Assembly: GCF_000003605.2 (NCBI RefSeq)
Contig: NW_003146026.1
Location: forward strand, 1-64,000
Length of the DNA stretch: 64,000 nucleotides
Reading direction: 5' to 3'
DNA from: Saccoglossus kowalevskii
Taxonomy: Eukaryota > Hemichordata > Enteropneusta > Harrimaniidae
Part shown: positions 23,956 through 36,240 of the stretch, piece after piece
How positions within the stretch are numbered: position 1 is the stretch's first letter
How the letters are laid out: every line of letters begins with the position of its first letter
Notes under the pieces: model-generated
Told to the model about the DNA's origin: nothing
The model's input: only the letters and a program-made list of their open reading frames with translations
The model's database searches: none
Position numbers and translations under genes: made by a program

Positions 23956-26867
23956 ACACATCTAGTGGCTCAGACACACATCTAGTGGCTCAGACACACA
24001 TCTAGATGCTTAGACACACATTTATTGGCTCAGACACACATCTAGTGGCTCAGACACACATCTAGTGGCTCAGATACACATCTAGTGGCTCAGACACACA
24101 TCTAGTGGCTCAGACACACATCTAGTGGCTCAGACACACATCTAGTGACTCTGACACACATCTAGTGGCTCAGACACACATCTAGTGGCTCAGACACACA
24201 TCTAGTGTCTCGGACACACATCTAGTGGCTCAGACACACATCTAATGACTCAGACACACATCTAGTGGCTCAGACACACATCTAGTAGCTCAGACAAACA
24301 TCTAGTAGCTCAGACACCCATCTAGTGGCTCAGACACACATCTAGTGGCTCAGACACACATCTAGTAGCTCAGACACACATCTAGTGGCTCAGACACACA
24401 TCTAGTAGCTCAGACACACATCTATTGACTCAGACACACATCTAGTGGATCAGACACACATCTAGAGGCTTAGACACACATCTATTAGCTCAGACACACA
24501 TCTAGTGGCTCAGATACACATCTAGTGGCTCAGACACACATCTAGTAGCTCAGACACACATCTAGTTGCGCAGACACACATCTATTAACTCAGTCACACA
24601 TCTATTGACTCAAACACACATCTATTGGCGCAGACACACATCTAGTGGCTCAGACGCACATCTTGTGCCTCAGACACACATCTAGTAGCTCAGACACACA
24701 TCTATTGGCTCAGACACACATCTAGTGGCTCAGACACACATCTAGTAGCTCAGACACACATCTAGTTGCGCAGACACACATCTATTAACTCAGTCACACA
24801 TCTATTGACTCAAACACACATCTATTGGCGCAGACACACATCTAGTGGCTCAGACGCACATCTTGTGCCTCAGAGACACATCTTGTGGCTCAGACACACA
24901 TCTTGTGGGTCAGACACACATCTTGTGGCTCAGACACACATTTAGTGGCTCAGACACACATCTCGTGGCTCAGACATACATCTAGTGGCTCAGACATACA
25001 TCTAGTGGCTCAGACACGCATCTAGTGGCTCAGACACACACCTAGTAGCCGAGACACATATCTATTGGCTCAGACACACATCTATTGGCTCAGACACACA
25101 TCTATTGGCTGAGACACACATCCAGTGGCACAGACACACATCTAGTGGCTCAGACACACATCTACTAGCTTAGACACACATCTATTGACTCAGACACACA
25201 TCTATTGACTCAGACACACATCTATTGGCGCAGACACACATCTATTGACTCAGACACAACTCTATTGGCGCAGACACACATCTAGTGGCTCAGACACACA
25301 TCTTGTGGCTCAGACACACATCTTGTGGCTCAGACACACATTTAGTGGCTCAAACACACATCTAGTGGCTCAGACATACATCTAGTGGCTCAGACATACA
25401 TCTAGTGGCTCAGACACGCATCTAGTGGCTCAGACACACATCTAATGGCTCAGACACACATCTAGTAGCTCAGACACACACCTAGTGGCACAGACACACA
25501 TCTAGTGGCTCAGATACACATCTAGTGGCTCAGACACACATCTAGTGGCTCAGACACACATCTAGTGGCTTAGACACACATCTAGTGGCTCAGGCACAAA
25601 TTTAGTGGCTTAGGCACACATCTAATGCCATAGACACACATCTAGTGGCTCAGACACAAATTTCGTGGCTTAGGCACACATCTAATGCTTTAGACACACA
25701 TCTAGTAGCTTAGACATACATCTAGTGGCTTTGACACACATCTAGTAGCTCAGACACACAGCTAGTTGCTCAGACACACATCTAGTAGCTCAGACACACA
25801 TCTAGTAGCTCAGACACACATCTAGTAGCCCAGACACACATCTATTGGCTCAGACACACATCTAGTGGCTCAGACACACATCTAGTTGCGCAGACACACA
25901 TCTATTAACTCAGTCACACATCTATTGACTCAAACACACATCTATTGGCGCAGACACACATCTAGTGGCTCAGACGCACATCTTGTGCCTCAGAGACACA
26001 TCTTGTGGCTCAGACACACATCTTGTGGCTCAGACACACATCTTGTGGCTCAGACACACATTTAGTGGCTCAGACACACATCTAGTGGCTCAGACACACA
26101 TCTAGTGGCTCAGACACACATCTCGTGGCTCAGACATACATTTAGTGGCTCAGACATACATCTAGTGGCTCAGACACGCATCTATTGACTCAGACACAAA
26201 TCTAGTGGCTTAGACACACATCTAGTGGCTCAGACACACACCTAGTAGCCGAGACACATATCTATTGGCTCAGACACACATCTATTGGCTCAGACACACA
26301 TCTATTGGCTGAGACACACATCCAGTGGCTCAGACACACATCTAGTGGCTCAGACACACATCTACTAGCTTAGACAGACATCTATTGACTCAGACACACA
26401 TCTATTGACTCAGACACACATCTATTGACTCAGACACACATCTATTGGCGCAGACACACATCTAGTGGCTCAGGCACACATCTAGTGGCTCAGACACACA
26501 TCTAGTAGCTTAGACACTCATCTATTGACTCAGACACACATCTATTGACTCAGACACAACTCTATTGGCGCAGACACACATCTAGTGGCTCAGACACACA
26601 TCTTGTGGCTCAGACACACATCTTGTGGCTCAGACACACATCTTGTGGCTCAGACACACGTTTAGTGGCTCAAACACACATCTAGTGGCTCAGACATACA
26701 TCTAGTGGCTCAGACACGCATCTAGTGGCTCAGACACACATCTAATGGCTCAGACACACATCTAGTAGCTCAGACACACACCTAGTGGCACAGACACATA
26801 TTTTGTGGCTCAGACACACATCTAGTGGTGCAGACACACATCTAGTGGATCAGACACACATCTAGTT
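23956..26867 (+). repeat. HOR body of 2.9 kb containing an internal boundary that lacks punctuation
   Basis: Two HOR equivalents without a punctuation segment between them. The pre-punctuation series runs normally up to CCTAGTGGCAC (25483-25498) and then jumps to CTAGTGGCTCAGATAC (about 25503), a monomer that normally lies about 130 bp beyond the segment. The punctuation and both flanks were evidently lost in one deletion. A TTGCGCAG group is also doubled here (about 24565 and 24765). Confidence 0.85.
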
Positions 26868-26948
26868 ACCCCGATACCCTCTATTGGTTCATACACTTTG
26901 ATATTGGCTTTGACAGGTGCCCTTCTGCTACTCAAAGGTTTTGATGTT
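26868..26948 (+). repeat. Punctuation segment copy 17 (type B)
   Basis: 81 bp after CTAGTT, ACCCCGATACC to GATGTT. Left flank GTGGTGCAG, GTGGATCAG. Confidence 0.95.
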
Positions 26949-27485
26949 ACACATCTAGTGGCTCAGACACACATCTAGTGGCTCAGACACACATCTAGAG
27001 GCTTAGACACACATTTATTGGCTCAGACACACATCTAGTGGCTCAGACACACATCTAGTGGCTCAGATACACATCTAGTGGCTCAGACACACATCTAGTG
27101 GCTCAGACACACATCTAGTGGCTCAGACACACATCTAATGACTCAGACACACATCTAGTGGCTCAGACACACATCTAGTAGCTCAGACACACATCTAGTA
27201 GCTCAGACACCCATCTAGTGGCTCAGACACACATCTAGTGGCTCAGACACACATCTAGTATCTCACACACACATCTAGTGGCTCAGACACACATCTAGTA
27301 GCTCAGACACACATCTATTGACTCAGGCACACATCTAGTGGATCAGACACACATCTAGAGGCTTGGACACACATCTATTGGCTCAGACACACATCTAGTG
27401 GCTCAGACACACATCTAGTGGCTCAGGCACAAATTTAGTGGCTTAGGCACACATCTAATGCCTTTGACACACATCTAGTGGCTCA

Positions 27486-27509
27486 GACACAAATTTTGAT
27501 GTTAGGCAC
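27486..27509 (+). other. Chimaeric junction between AAATTTCG monomer and punctuation tail
   Basis: Where other units read AAATTTCGTGGCTTAGGC, this one reads AAATTTTGATGTTAGGC, so the 10-base tail TTTTGATGTT of the punctuation segment is embedded in a monomer. It is followed by exactly the monomers that follow a true punctuation segment (CTAGTGG, CTAGTGG, CTAGAGGCTTAG, CATTTATTGG, CTAGTGG, CACAACTAG). This looks like a recombination or conversion scar. The register loses one base here. Confidence 0.85.
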
Positions 27510-28679
27510 ACATCTAGTGGCTCAGACACACATCTAGTGGCTCAGACACACATCTAGAGGCTTAGACACACATTTATTGGCTCAGACACACATCTAGTGG
27601 CTCAGACACACAACTAGTAGCTCAGACACACATCTAGTAGCTCACACACACATCTATTGGCTCAGACACACATCTAGTGGCTCAGACACACATCTAGTAG
27701 CTCAGACACACATCTAGTTGCGCAGACACACATCTATTAACTCAGTCACACATCTATTGACTCAAACACACATCTATTGGCGCAGACACACATCTAGTGG
27801 CTCAGACGCACATCTTGTGCCTCAGAGACACATCTTGTGGCTCAGACACACATCTTGAGGCTCAGACACACATCTTGTGTCTCAGACACACATTTAGTGG
27901 CTCAGACACACATCTAGTGGCTCAGACACACATCTCGTGGCTCAGACACACATCTCGTGGCTCAGACATACATCTAGTGGCTCAGACATACATCTAGTGG
28001 CTCAGACACGCATCTATTGACTCAGACACACATCTAGTGGCTTAGACACACATCTAGTGGCTCAGACACACACCTAGTAGCCGAGACACATATCTATTGG
28101 CTCAGACACACATCTATTGGCTCAGACACACATCTAGTGGCTCAGACACACATCTACTAGCTTAGACACACATCTATTGACTCAGACACACATCTATTGA
28201 CTCAGACACACATCTATTGACTCAGACACACATCTATTGGCGCAGACACACATCTAGTGGCTCAGACACACATCTAGTGGCTCAGACACACATCTAGTAG
28301 CTTAGACACTCATCTATTGACTCAGACACACATCTATTGACTCAGACACAACTCTATTGGCGCAGACACACATCTAGTGGCTCAGACACACATCTTGTGG
28401 CTCAGACACACATCTTGTGGCTCAGACACACATCTTGTGGCTCAGACACACATTTAGTGGCTCAAACACACATCTAGTGGCTCAGACATACATCTAGTGG
28501 CTCAGACATACATCTAGTGGCTCAGACACGCATCTAGTGGCTCAGACACACATCTAATGGCTCAGACACACATCTAGTTGCTCAGACACACACCTAGTGG
28601 CACAGACACACATTTTGTGGCTCAGACACACATCTAGTGGTGCAGACACATATCTAGTGGATCAGACACACATCTAGTT

Positions 28680-28760
28680 ACCCCGATACCCTCTATTGGT
28701 TCATACACTTTGATATTGGCTTTGACAGGTGCCCTTCTGCTGCTCAAAGGTTTTGATGTT
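28680..28760 (+). repeat. Punctuation segment copy 18 (type B)
   Basis: 81 bp after CTAGTT. Private changes CTGCTGCTC and ATACATC just after the segment. Confidence 0.95.
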
Positions 28761-30092
28761 ATACATCTAGTGGCTCAGACACACATCTAGTGGCTCAGAC
28801 ACACATCTAGAGGCTTAGACACACATTTATTGGCTCAGACACACATCTAGTGGCTCAGACACACATCTAGTGGCTCAGATACACATCTAGTGGCTCAGAC
28901 ACACATCTAGTGGCTCAGACACACATCTAGTGGCTCAGACACACATCTAGTGACTCTGACACACATCTAGTGGCTCAGACACACATCTAGTGGCTCAGAC
29001 ACACATCTAGTGGCTCGGACACACATCTAGTGGCTCAGACAGACATCTAGTGGCTCAGACACACATCTAGTGGCTCAGACACACATCTAGTGGCTTAGAC
29101 ACACATCTAGTGGCTCAGGCACAAATTTAGTGGCTTAGGCACACATCTAATGCCTTAGACACACATCTAGTAGCTTAGACATACATCTAGTGGCTTCAAC
29201 ACACATCTAGTAGCTCAGACACACATCTAGTTGCTCAGACACACATCTAGTGGCTCAGACACACATCTAGTAGCTCAGACACACATCTATTGGCTCAGAC
29301 ACACATCTAGTGGCTCAGACACACATCTAGTAGCTCAGACACACAACTAGTTGCGCAGACACACATCTATTAACTCAGACACAAATCTATTGACTCAGAC
29401 ACACATCTATTGGCGCAGACACACATCTAGTGGCTCAGACACACATCTTGTGCCTCAGATACACATCTTGTGGCTCAGACACACATCTTGTGGCTCAGAC
29501 ACACATCTTGTGGCTCAGACACACATTTAGTGGCTCAGACACACATCTAGTGGCTCAGACACACATCTAGTGGCTCAGACACACATCTCGTGGCTCAGAC
29601 ATACATCTAGTGGCTCAGACATACATCTAGTGGCTCAGACACGCATCTATTGACGCAGACACACATCTAGTGGCTTAGACACACATCTAGTGGCTCAGAC
29701 ACACATCTAGTGGCTCAGACACACATCTAGTAGCTTAGACACTCATCTATTGACTCAGACACACATCTATTGACTCAGACACAACTCTATTGGCGCAGAC
29801 ACACATCTAGTGGCTCAGACACACATCTTGTGGCTCAGACACATATCTTGTGGCTCAGACACACATCTTGTGGCTCAGACACACGTTTAGTGGCTCAAAC
29901 ACACATCTAGTGGCTCAGACATACATCTAGTGGCTCAGACACGCATCTAGTGGCTCAGACACACATCTAATGGCTCAGACACACATCTAGTAGCTCAGAC
30001 ACACACCTAGTGGCACAGACACATATTTTGTGGCTCAGACACACATCTAGTGGTGCAGACACACATCTAGTGGATCAGACACACATCTAGTT
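28761..30092 (+). repeat. HOR body between punctuation copies 18 and 19
   Basis: Order: CTAGAGGCTTAG, GTGACTCTG, CTCGGAC, GACAGAC, GGCACAAATTTAG (29124), CTTCAACAC (about 29193), TTGCGCAG (29353), CTTGTGCCTCAGATAC (29450), CTCGTGG with two CATACAT (29588-29640), then a direct jump to CTAGTAGC/CACTCATC and CACAACTC (29782): the CCTAGTAGCCGAG, CATCCAG, CTACTAG group is missing. Shares CTTGTGCCTCAGATAC with 42970. Confidence 0.85.
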
Positions 30093-30173
30093 ACCCCGAT
30101 ACCCTCTATTGGTGCATACACTTTGATATTGGCTTTGACAGGTGCCCTTCTGCTACTCAAAGGTTTTGATGTT
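30093..30173 (+). repeat. Punctuation segment copy 19 (type B)
   Basis: 81 bp after CTAGTT, private change TTGGTGCATAC. Ends GATGTT. Confidence 0.95.
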
Positions 30174-30879
30174 ACACATCTAGTGGCTCAGACACACATC
30201 TAGTGGCTCAGACACACATCTAGAGGCTTAGACACACATTTATTGGCTCAGACACACATCTAGTGGCTCAGACACACATCTAGTGGCTCAGACACACATC
30301 TAGTGGCTCAGACACACATCTAATGACTCAGACACACATCTAGTGGCTCAGACACACATCTAGTAGCTCAGACACACATCTAGTAGCTCAGACACCCATC
30401 TAGTGGCTCAGACACACATCTAGTGGCTCAGACACACATCTAGTATCTCACACACACATCTAGTGGCTCAGACACACATCTAGTAGCTCAGACACACATC
30501 TATTGACTCAGGCACACATCTAGTGGATCAGACACACATCTAGAGGCTTGGACACACATCTATTGGCTCAGACACACATCTAGTGGCTTAGACACACATC
30601 TAGTGGCTCAGGCACAAATTTAGTGGCTTAGGCACACATCTAATGCCTTAGACACACATCTAGTGGCTCAGACACAAATTTCGTGGCTTAGGCACACATC
30701 TAATGCCTTAGACACACATCTAGTAGCTTAGACATACATCTAGTGGCTTTGACACACATCTAGTAGCTCAGACACACATCTAGTTGCTCAGACACACATC
30801 TAGTAGCTCAGACACACATCTAGTAGCTCACACACACATCTATTGGCTCAGACACACATCTAGTGGCTCAGACACACAT

Positions 30880-31366
30880 CTAGTAGCTCAGACAAACATC
30901 TAGTAGCTCAGACACCCATCTTGTGGCTCAGACACACATTTAGTGGCTCAAACACAATCTAGTGGCTCAGACATACATCTAGTGGCTCAGACATACATCT
31001 AGTGGCTCAGACACGCATCTAGTGGCTCAGACACACATCTAATGGCTCAAACACACATCTAGTAGCTCAGACGCACACCTAGTGGCACAGACACACATTT
31101 TGTGTCTCAGACACACATCTAGTGGTTCAGACACACATCTAGTGACCCAGATACCCTGTATTGGTTCATACACTTTGATATTGGCTTTGACAGGTGCCCT
31201 TCTGCTACTCAAAGGTTTTGATGTTACACATCTAGTGGCTCAGACACACATCTAGTGGCTCAGACACACATCTAGATTCTTAGACACACATTTATTGGCA
31301 CAGACACACATCTAGTGGCTCAGACACACATCTAGTGGCTCAGATACACATCTAGTGGCTCAGACA
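30880..31366 (+). repeat. Duplicated block, partner at 33025-33511
   Basis: Matches at an offset of 2,145 bp and includes punctuation copy 20. Shared rare changes: a 19-bp monomer CTCAAACACAATC (30955 and 33100), CATTTTGTGTCTC (about 31097 and 33242), CTAGATTCTTAG (31272 and 33417), TTATTGGCACAG. The partner therefore arose by duplication of this stretch or the reverse. Confidence 0.87.
31145..31225 (+). repeat. Punctuation segment copy 20 (type C)
   Basis: 81 bp, ACCCAGATACCCTG to GATGTT, no GTGGATCAG monomer before it, CTAGATTCTTAG after it. Confidence 0.95.
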
Positions 31367-32397
31367 CACATCTAGTGGCTCAGACACACATCTAGTGGCT
31401 CAGACACACATCCACTAGCTTAGACACACATCTATTGACTCAGACACACATATATTGACTCAGACACACATCTATTGGTACAGACACACATCTATTGGCT
31501 GAGACACACATCCAGTGGCACAGACACACATCTAGTGGCTCAGACACACATCTAATGACTCAGACACACATCTAGTGGCTCAGACACACATCTAGTAGCT
31601 CAGACACACATCTAGTAGCTCAGACACCCATCTAGTGGCTCAGACACACATCTAGTGGCTCAGACACACATCTAGTAGCTCAGACACACATCTAGTGGCT
31701 CAGACACACATCTAGTTGCTCAGACACACATATTTTGACTCAGACACACATCTAGTGAATCAGACACACATCTAGAGGCTTAGACACACATCTATTGGCT
31801 CAGACACACATCTAGTGGCTCAGATACACATCTAGTGGCTCAGACACACATCTAGTGGCTCAGACAAACATCTAGTGACTCTGACACACATCTAGTGGCT
31901 CAGATACACATCTAGTGGCTCAGACACACATCTAGTGGCTCAGACACACATCTAGTTGCGCAGACACACATCTACTAACTCAGACACACATCTATTGACT
32001 CAGACACACATCTATTGGCGCAGACACACATCTAGTGGCTCAGACGCACATCTTGTGCCTCAGAGACACATCTTGTAGCTCGGACACACATCTTGTGGCT
32101 CAGATACACATCGTGTGGCTCAGACACACATTTAGTGGCTCAGACACACATCTAGTGGCTCAGACACACATCTAGTGGCTCAGACACACATCTCGTGGCT
32201 CAGACATACATCTAGTGGCTCAGACATACATCTAGTGGCTCAGACACGCATCTATTGATTCAGACACACATCTAGTGGCTTAGACACACATCTAGTGGCT
32301 TAGACACACATCTAGTAGCTCAGACACACATCTAGTAGCTCAGACACGCATCTAGTGGCTCAGACACACATCTAATGGATCAGACACACATCTAGTG

Positions 32398-32478
32398 ACC
32401 CCGATACCCTCTATTGGTTCATACACTTTGATATTGGCTTTGACAGGTGCCCTTCTGCTACTCAAAGGTTTTGATGTT
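32398..32478 (+). repeat. Punctuation segment copy 21 (type A, truncated left flank)
   Basis: 81 bp, ACCCCGATACC to GATGTT. The left flank reads CACGCATC, CTAATGGATCAG and then the segment, so the CCTAGTGGCAC, CATTTTGTGG and GTGGTTCAG monomers have been lost and CTAATGG is fused to GGATCAG. Confidence 0.94.
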
Positions 32479-33024
32479 ACACATCTAGTGGCTCAGACAC
32501 ACATCTAGTGGCTCAGACACACATCTAGAGGCTTAGACACACATTTATTGGCTCAGACACACATCTAGTGGCTCAGACACACAACTAGTGGCTCAGATAC
32601 ACATCTAGTGGCTCAGACACACATCTAGTGGCTCAGACACACATCTAGTGGCTCAGACACACATCTAGTAACGCTGACACACATCTAGTGACTCTGACAC
32701 ACATCTAGTGGCTCAGACACACATCTATTGACTCAGACACACATCTATTGACTCAGACACACATCTATTGGCGCAGACACACATCTATTGGCGCAGACAC
32801 ACATCTAGTGGCTCAGACACACATCTAGTGGCTCAGACACACATCTAGTGGCTCAGACACACATCTAGTGGCTCAGACACACATCTAGTGACTCTAACAC
32901 ACATCTAGTGGCTCAGACACACATCTAGTGGCTCAGACACACATCTAGTGTCTCGGACACACATCTAGTGGCTCAGACACACATCTAATGTCTCAGACAC
33001 ACATCTAGTGGCTCAGACACACAT

Positions 33025-33511
33025 CTAGTAGCTCAGACAAACATCTAGTAGCTCAGACACCCATCTTGTGGCTCAGACACACATTTAGTGGCTCAAACAC
33101 AATCTAGTGGCTCAGACATACATCTAGTGGCTCAGACATACATCTAGTGGCTCAGACACGCATCTAGTGGCTCAGACACACATATAATGGCTCAAACACA
33201 CATCTAGTAGCTCAGACACACACCTAGTGGCACAGACACACATTTTGTGTCTCAGACACACATCTAGTGGTTCAGACACACATCTAGTGACCCAGATACC
33301 TTGTATTGGTTCATACACTTTGATATTGGCTTTGACAGGTGCCCTTCTGCTACTCAAAGGTTTTGATGTTACACATCTAGTGGCTCAGACACACATCTAG
33401 TGGCTCAGACACACATCTAGATTCTTAGACACACATTTATTGGCACAGACACACATCTAGTGGCTCAGACACACATCTAGTGGCTCAGATACACATCTAG
33501 TGGCTCAGACA
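33025..33511 (+). repeat. Duplicated block, partner at 30880-31366
   Basis: Second copy of the 487-bp block, including the 19-bp CTCAAACACAATC monomer and CTAGATTCTTAG. Differs by a few bases, for example CATATAATGG here for CATCTAATGG and CCTTGTATT in the punctuation segment. Confidence 0.87.
33290..33370 (+). repeat. Punctuation segment copy 22 (type C)
   Basis: 81 bp, ACCCAGATACC then TTGTATTGG (private C to T), ends GATGTT. A 61-codon minus-strand open frame spans it; this is a chance gap in rotating stops. Confidence 0.95.
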
Positions 33512-33920
33512 TACATCTATTGACTCAGACACACATCTATTGACTCAGACACACATCTATTGGCGCAGACACACATCTAGTGGCTCAGACACACATCTAG
33601 TGGCTCAGACACACATCTAGTGGCTCAGACACACATCTAGTAGCTTAGACACACATCTATTGACTCAGACACACATCTGTTGACTCAGACACAACTCTGT
33701 TGGTGCAGACACACATCTAGTGGCTCAGACACACATCTTGTGGCTCAGACACACATCTTGTGGCTCAGACACACATTTAGTGGGTCTCACACATCTAGTG
33801 GCTCAGACATACATCTAGTGTCTCAGACATACATCTAGTAGCTCAGACACACACCTAGTGGCACAGACACACATTTTGTGGCTCAGACACACATCTAGTG
33901 GTTCAGACACACATCTAGTG

Positions 33921-34001
33921 ACCCAGATACCCTGTATTGGTTCATACACTTTGATATTGGCTTTGACAGGTGCCCTTCTGCTACTCAAAGGTTTTGGTGT
34001 T
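33921..34001 (+). repeat. Punctuation segment copy 23 (type C start with GGTGTT end)
   Basis: 81 bp. The left part is type C (ACCCAGATACCCTG, no GTGGATCAG monomer) but the right end is TTTTGGTGTT followed by CTATTGG, the type A subclass arrangement. It is the only copy that combines these, which suggests an exchange inside the segment. A 2-base loss near 33785 lies upstream. Confidence 0.93.
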
Positions 34002-34460
34002 ACACATCTAGTGGCTCAGACACACATCTATTGGCTCAGACACACATCTAGAGGCTTAGACACACATTTATTGGCTCAGACACACATCTAGTGGCTCAGA
34101 CACACATCTAGTGGCTCAGATACACATCTAGTGGCTCAGACACACATCTAGTGGCTCAGACACACATCTAGTGGGTCAGACACACATCTAGTGACTCTGA
34201 CACACATCTAGTGGCTCAGACACACATCTAGTGGCTCAGACACACATCTAGTGGCTCGGACACACATCTAGTGGCTCAGACAGACATCTAGTGGCTCAGA
34301 CACACATCTATTGACTCAGACACACATCTAGTGGATCAGACAAACATCTATAGGCTTAGACACACATTTATTGGCTCAGACACACATCTAGTGGCTCAGA
34401 CACACATCTAGTGGCTAAGACACACATCTAGTGGCTCAGACACACATCTAGTGGCTCAGA

Positions 34461-35340
34461 CACACATCTAGTGACTCTGACACACATCTAGTGGTTCAGA
34501 TACACATCTAGTGGCTCAGACACACATCTAGTGGCTCAGACACACATCTAGTTGCGCAGACACACATCTATTAACTCAGACACACATCTATTGACTCAGA
34601 CACACATCTATTGGCGCAGACACACATCTAGTGGCTCAGACGCACATCTTGTGCCTCAGAGATACATCTTGTAGCTCAGACACACATCTTGTGGCTCAGA
34701 CACACATCGTGTGGCTCAGACACACATTTAGTGGCTCAGACACACATCTAGTGGCTCAGACACACATCTAGTGGCTCAGACACACATCTCGTGGCTCAGA
34801 CATACATCTAGTTTCTCAGACATACATCTAGTGGCTCAGACACGCATCTATTGATTCAGACACACATCTAGTGGCTTAGACACACATCTAGTGGCTCAGA
34901 CACACACCTAGTAGCCGAGACACATATCTATTGGCTCAGACACACATCTATTGGCTCAGACACACATCTATTGGCTGAGACACACATCCAGTGGCTCAGA
35001 CACACATCTAGTGGCTCAGACACACATCTACTAGCTTAGACACACATCTATTGACTCAGACACACATCTATTGACTCAGACACACATCTATTGGCACAGA
35101 CACACATCTATTGGCTGAGACACACATCCAGTGGCACAGACACACATCTAGTGGCTCAGACACACATCTAATGACTCAGACACACATCTAGTGGCTCAGA
35201 CACACATCTAGTAGCTCAGACACACATCTAGTAGCTCAGACACCCATCTAGTGGCTCAGACACACATCTAGTGGCTCAGACACACATCTAGTAGCTCAGA
35301 CACACATCTAGTGGCTCAGACACACATCTAGTGGCTCAGA
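34461..35340 (+). repeat. 880-bp tandem duplication, first copy
   Basis: Begins GTGACTCTG, GTGGTTCAGATAC and contains TTGCGCAG (34554), CTTGTGCC (34648), CGTGTGG (34708), CTCGTGG (34788), CCTAGTAGCCGAG (34908), CATCCAGTGG (34986), CTACTAGC (35028). The same series follows 880 bp later. Confidence 0.86.
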
Positions 35341-36240
35341 CACACATCTAGTGACTCTGACACACATCTAGTGGTTCAGATACACATCTAGTGGCTCAGA
35401 CACACATCTAGTGGCTCAGACACACATCTAGTTGCGCAGACACACATCTATTAACTCAGACACACATCTATTGACTCAGACACACATCTATTGGCGCAGA
35501 CACACATCTAGTGGCTCAGACGCACATCTTGTGCCTCAGAGACACATCTTGTAGCTCAGACACACATCTTGTGGCTCAGACACACATCGTGTGGCTCAGA
35601 CACACATTTAGTGGCTCAGACACACATCTAGTGGCTCAGACACACATCTAGTGGCTCAGACACACATCTCGTGGCTCAGACATACATCTAGTGGCTCAGA
35701 CATACATCTAGCGGCTCAGACACGCATCTATTGATTCAGACACACATCTAGTGGCTTAGACACACATCTAGTGGCTCAGACACACACCTAGTAGCCGAGA
35801 CACATATCTATTGGCTCAGACACACATCTATTGGCTCAGACACACATCTATTGGCTGAGACACACATCCAGTGGCTCAGACACACATCTAGTGGCTCAGA
35901 CACACATCTACTAGTTTAGACACACATCTATTGACTCAGACACACATCTAGTGGCTCAGACACACACCTAGTAGCCGAGACACATATCTATTGGCTCAGA
36001 CACACATCTATTGGCACAGACACACATCTATTGGCTGAGACACACATCCAGTGGCACAGACACACATCTAGTGGCTCAGACACACATCTAATGACTCAGA
36101 CACACATCTAGTGGCTCAGACACACATCTAGTAGCTCAGACACACATCTAGTAGCTCAGACACCCATCTAGTGGCTCAGACACACATCTAGTGGCTCAGA
36201 CACACATCTAGTAGCTCAGACACACATCTAGTGGCTCAGA
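35341..36240 (+). repeat. 880-bp tandem duplication, second copy
   Basis: Repeats the preceding block at offset 880 (CCTAGTAGCCGAG at 35788, CACATATC at 35801). Near 35950-36000 a second CCTAGTAGCCGAG, CACATATC pair occurs that is not in the first copy, so the offset becomes 920 further on. The duplication accounts for much of the longest punctuation gap in the window (3,633 bp). Confidence 0.84.

Noticed and set aside
33172-33357. 61-codon minus-strand frame over punctuation copy 22
   Set aside because: The minus strand of the consensus monomer holds TGA and TAG in rotating frames. This frame is a chance gap of the same kind and contains repeated CVSE and DVCL motifs from the monomer.
33858-34091. 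77-codon frame that crosses punctuation copy 23 and includes a hydrophobic stretch LALTGALLLL
   Set aside because: The 81-bp segment is a multiple of 3 and happens to lack stops in this frame, but the neighbouring monomers close the frame in almost all other copies, and the seven 80-bp type D copies change frame inside it. There is no sign of coding selection.
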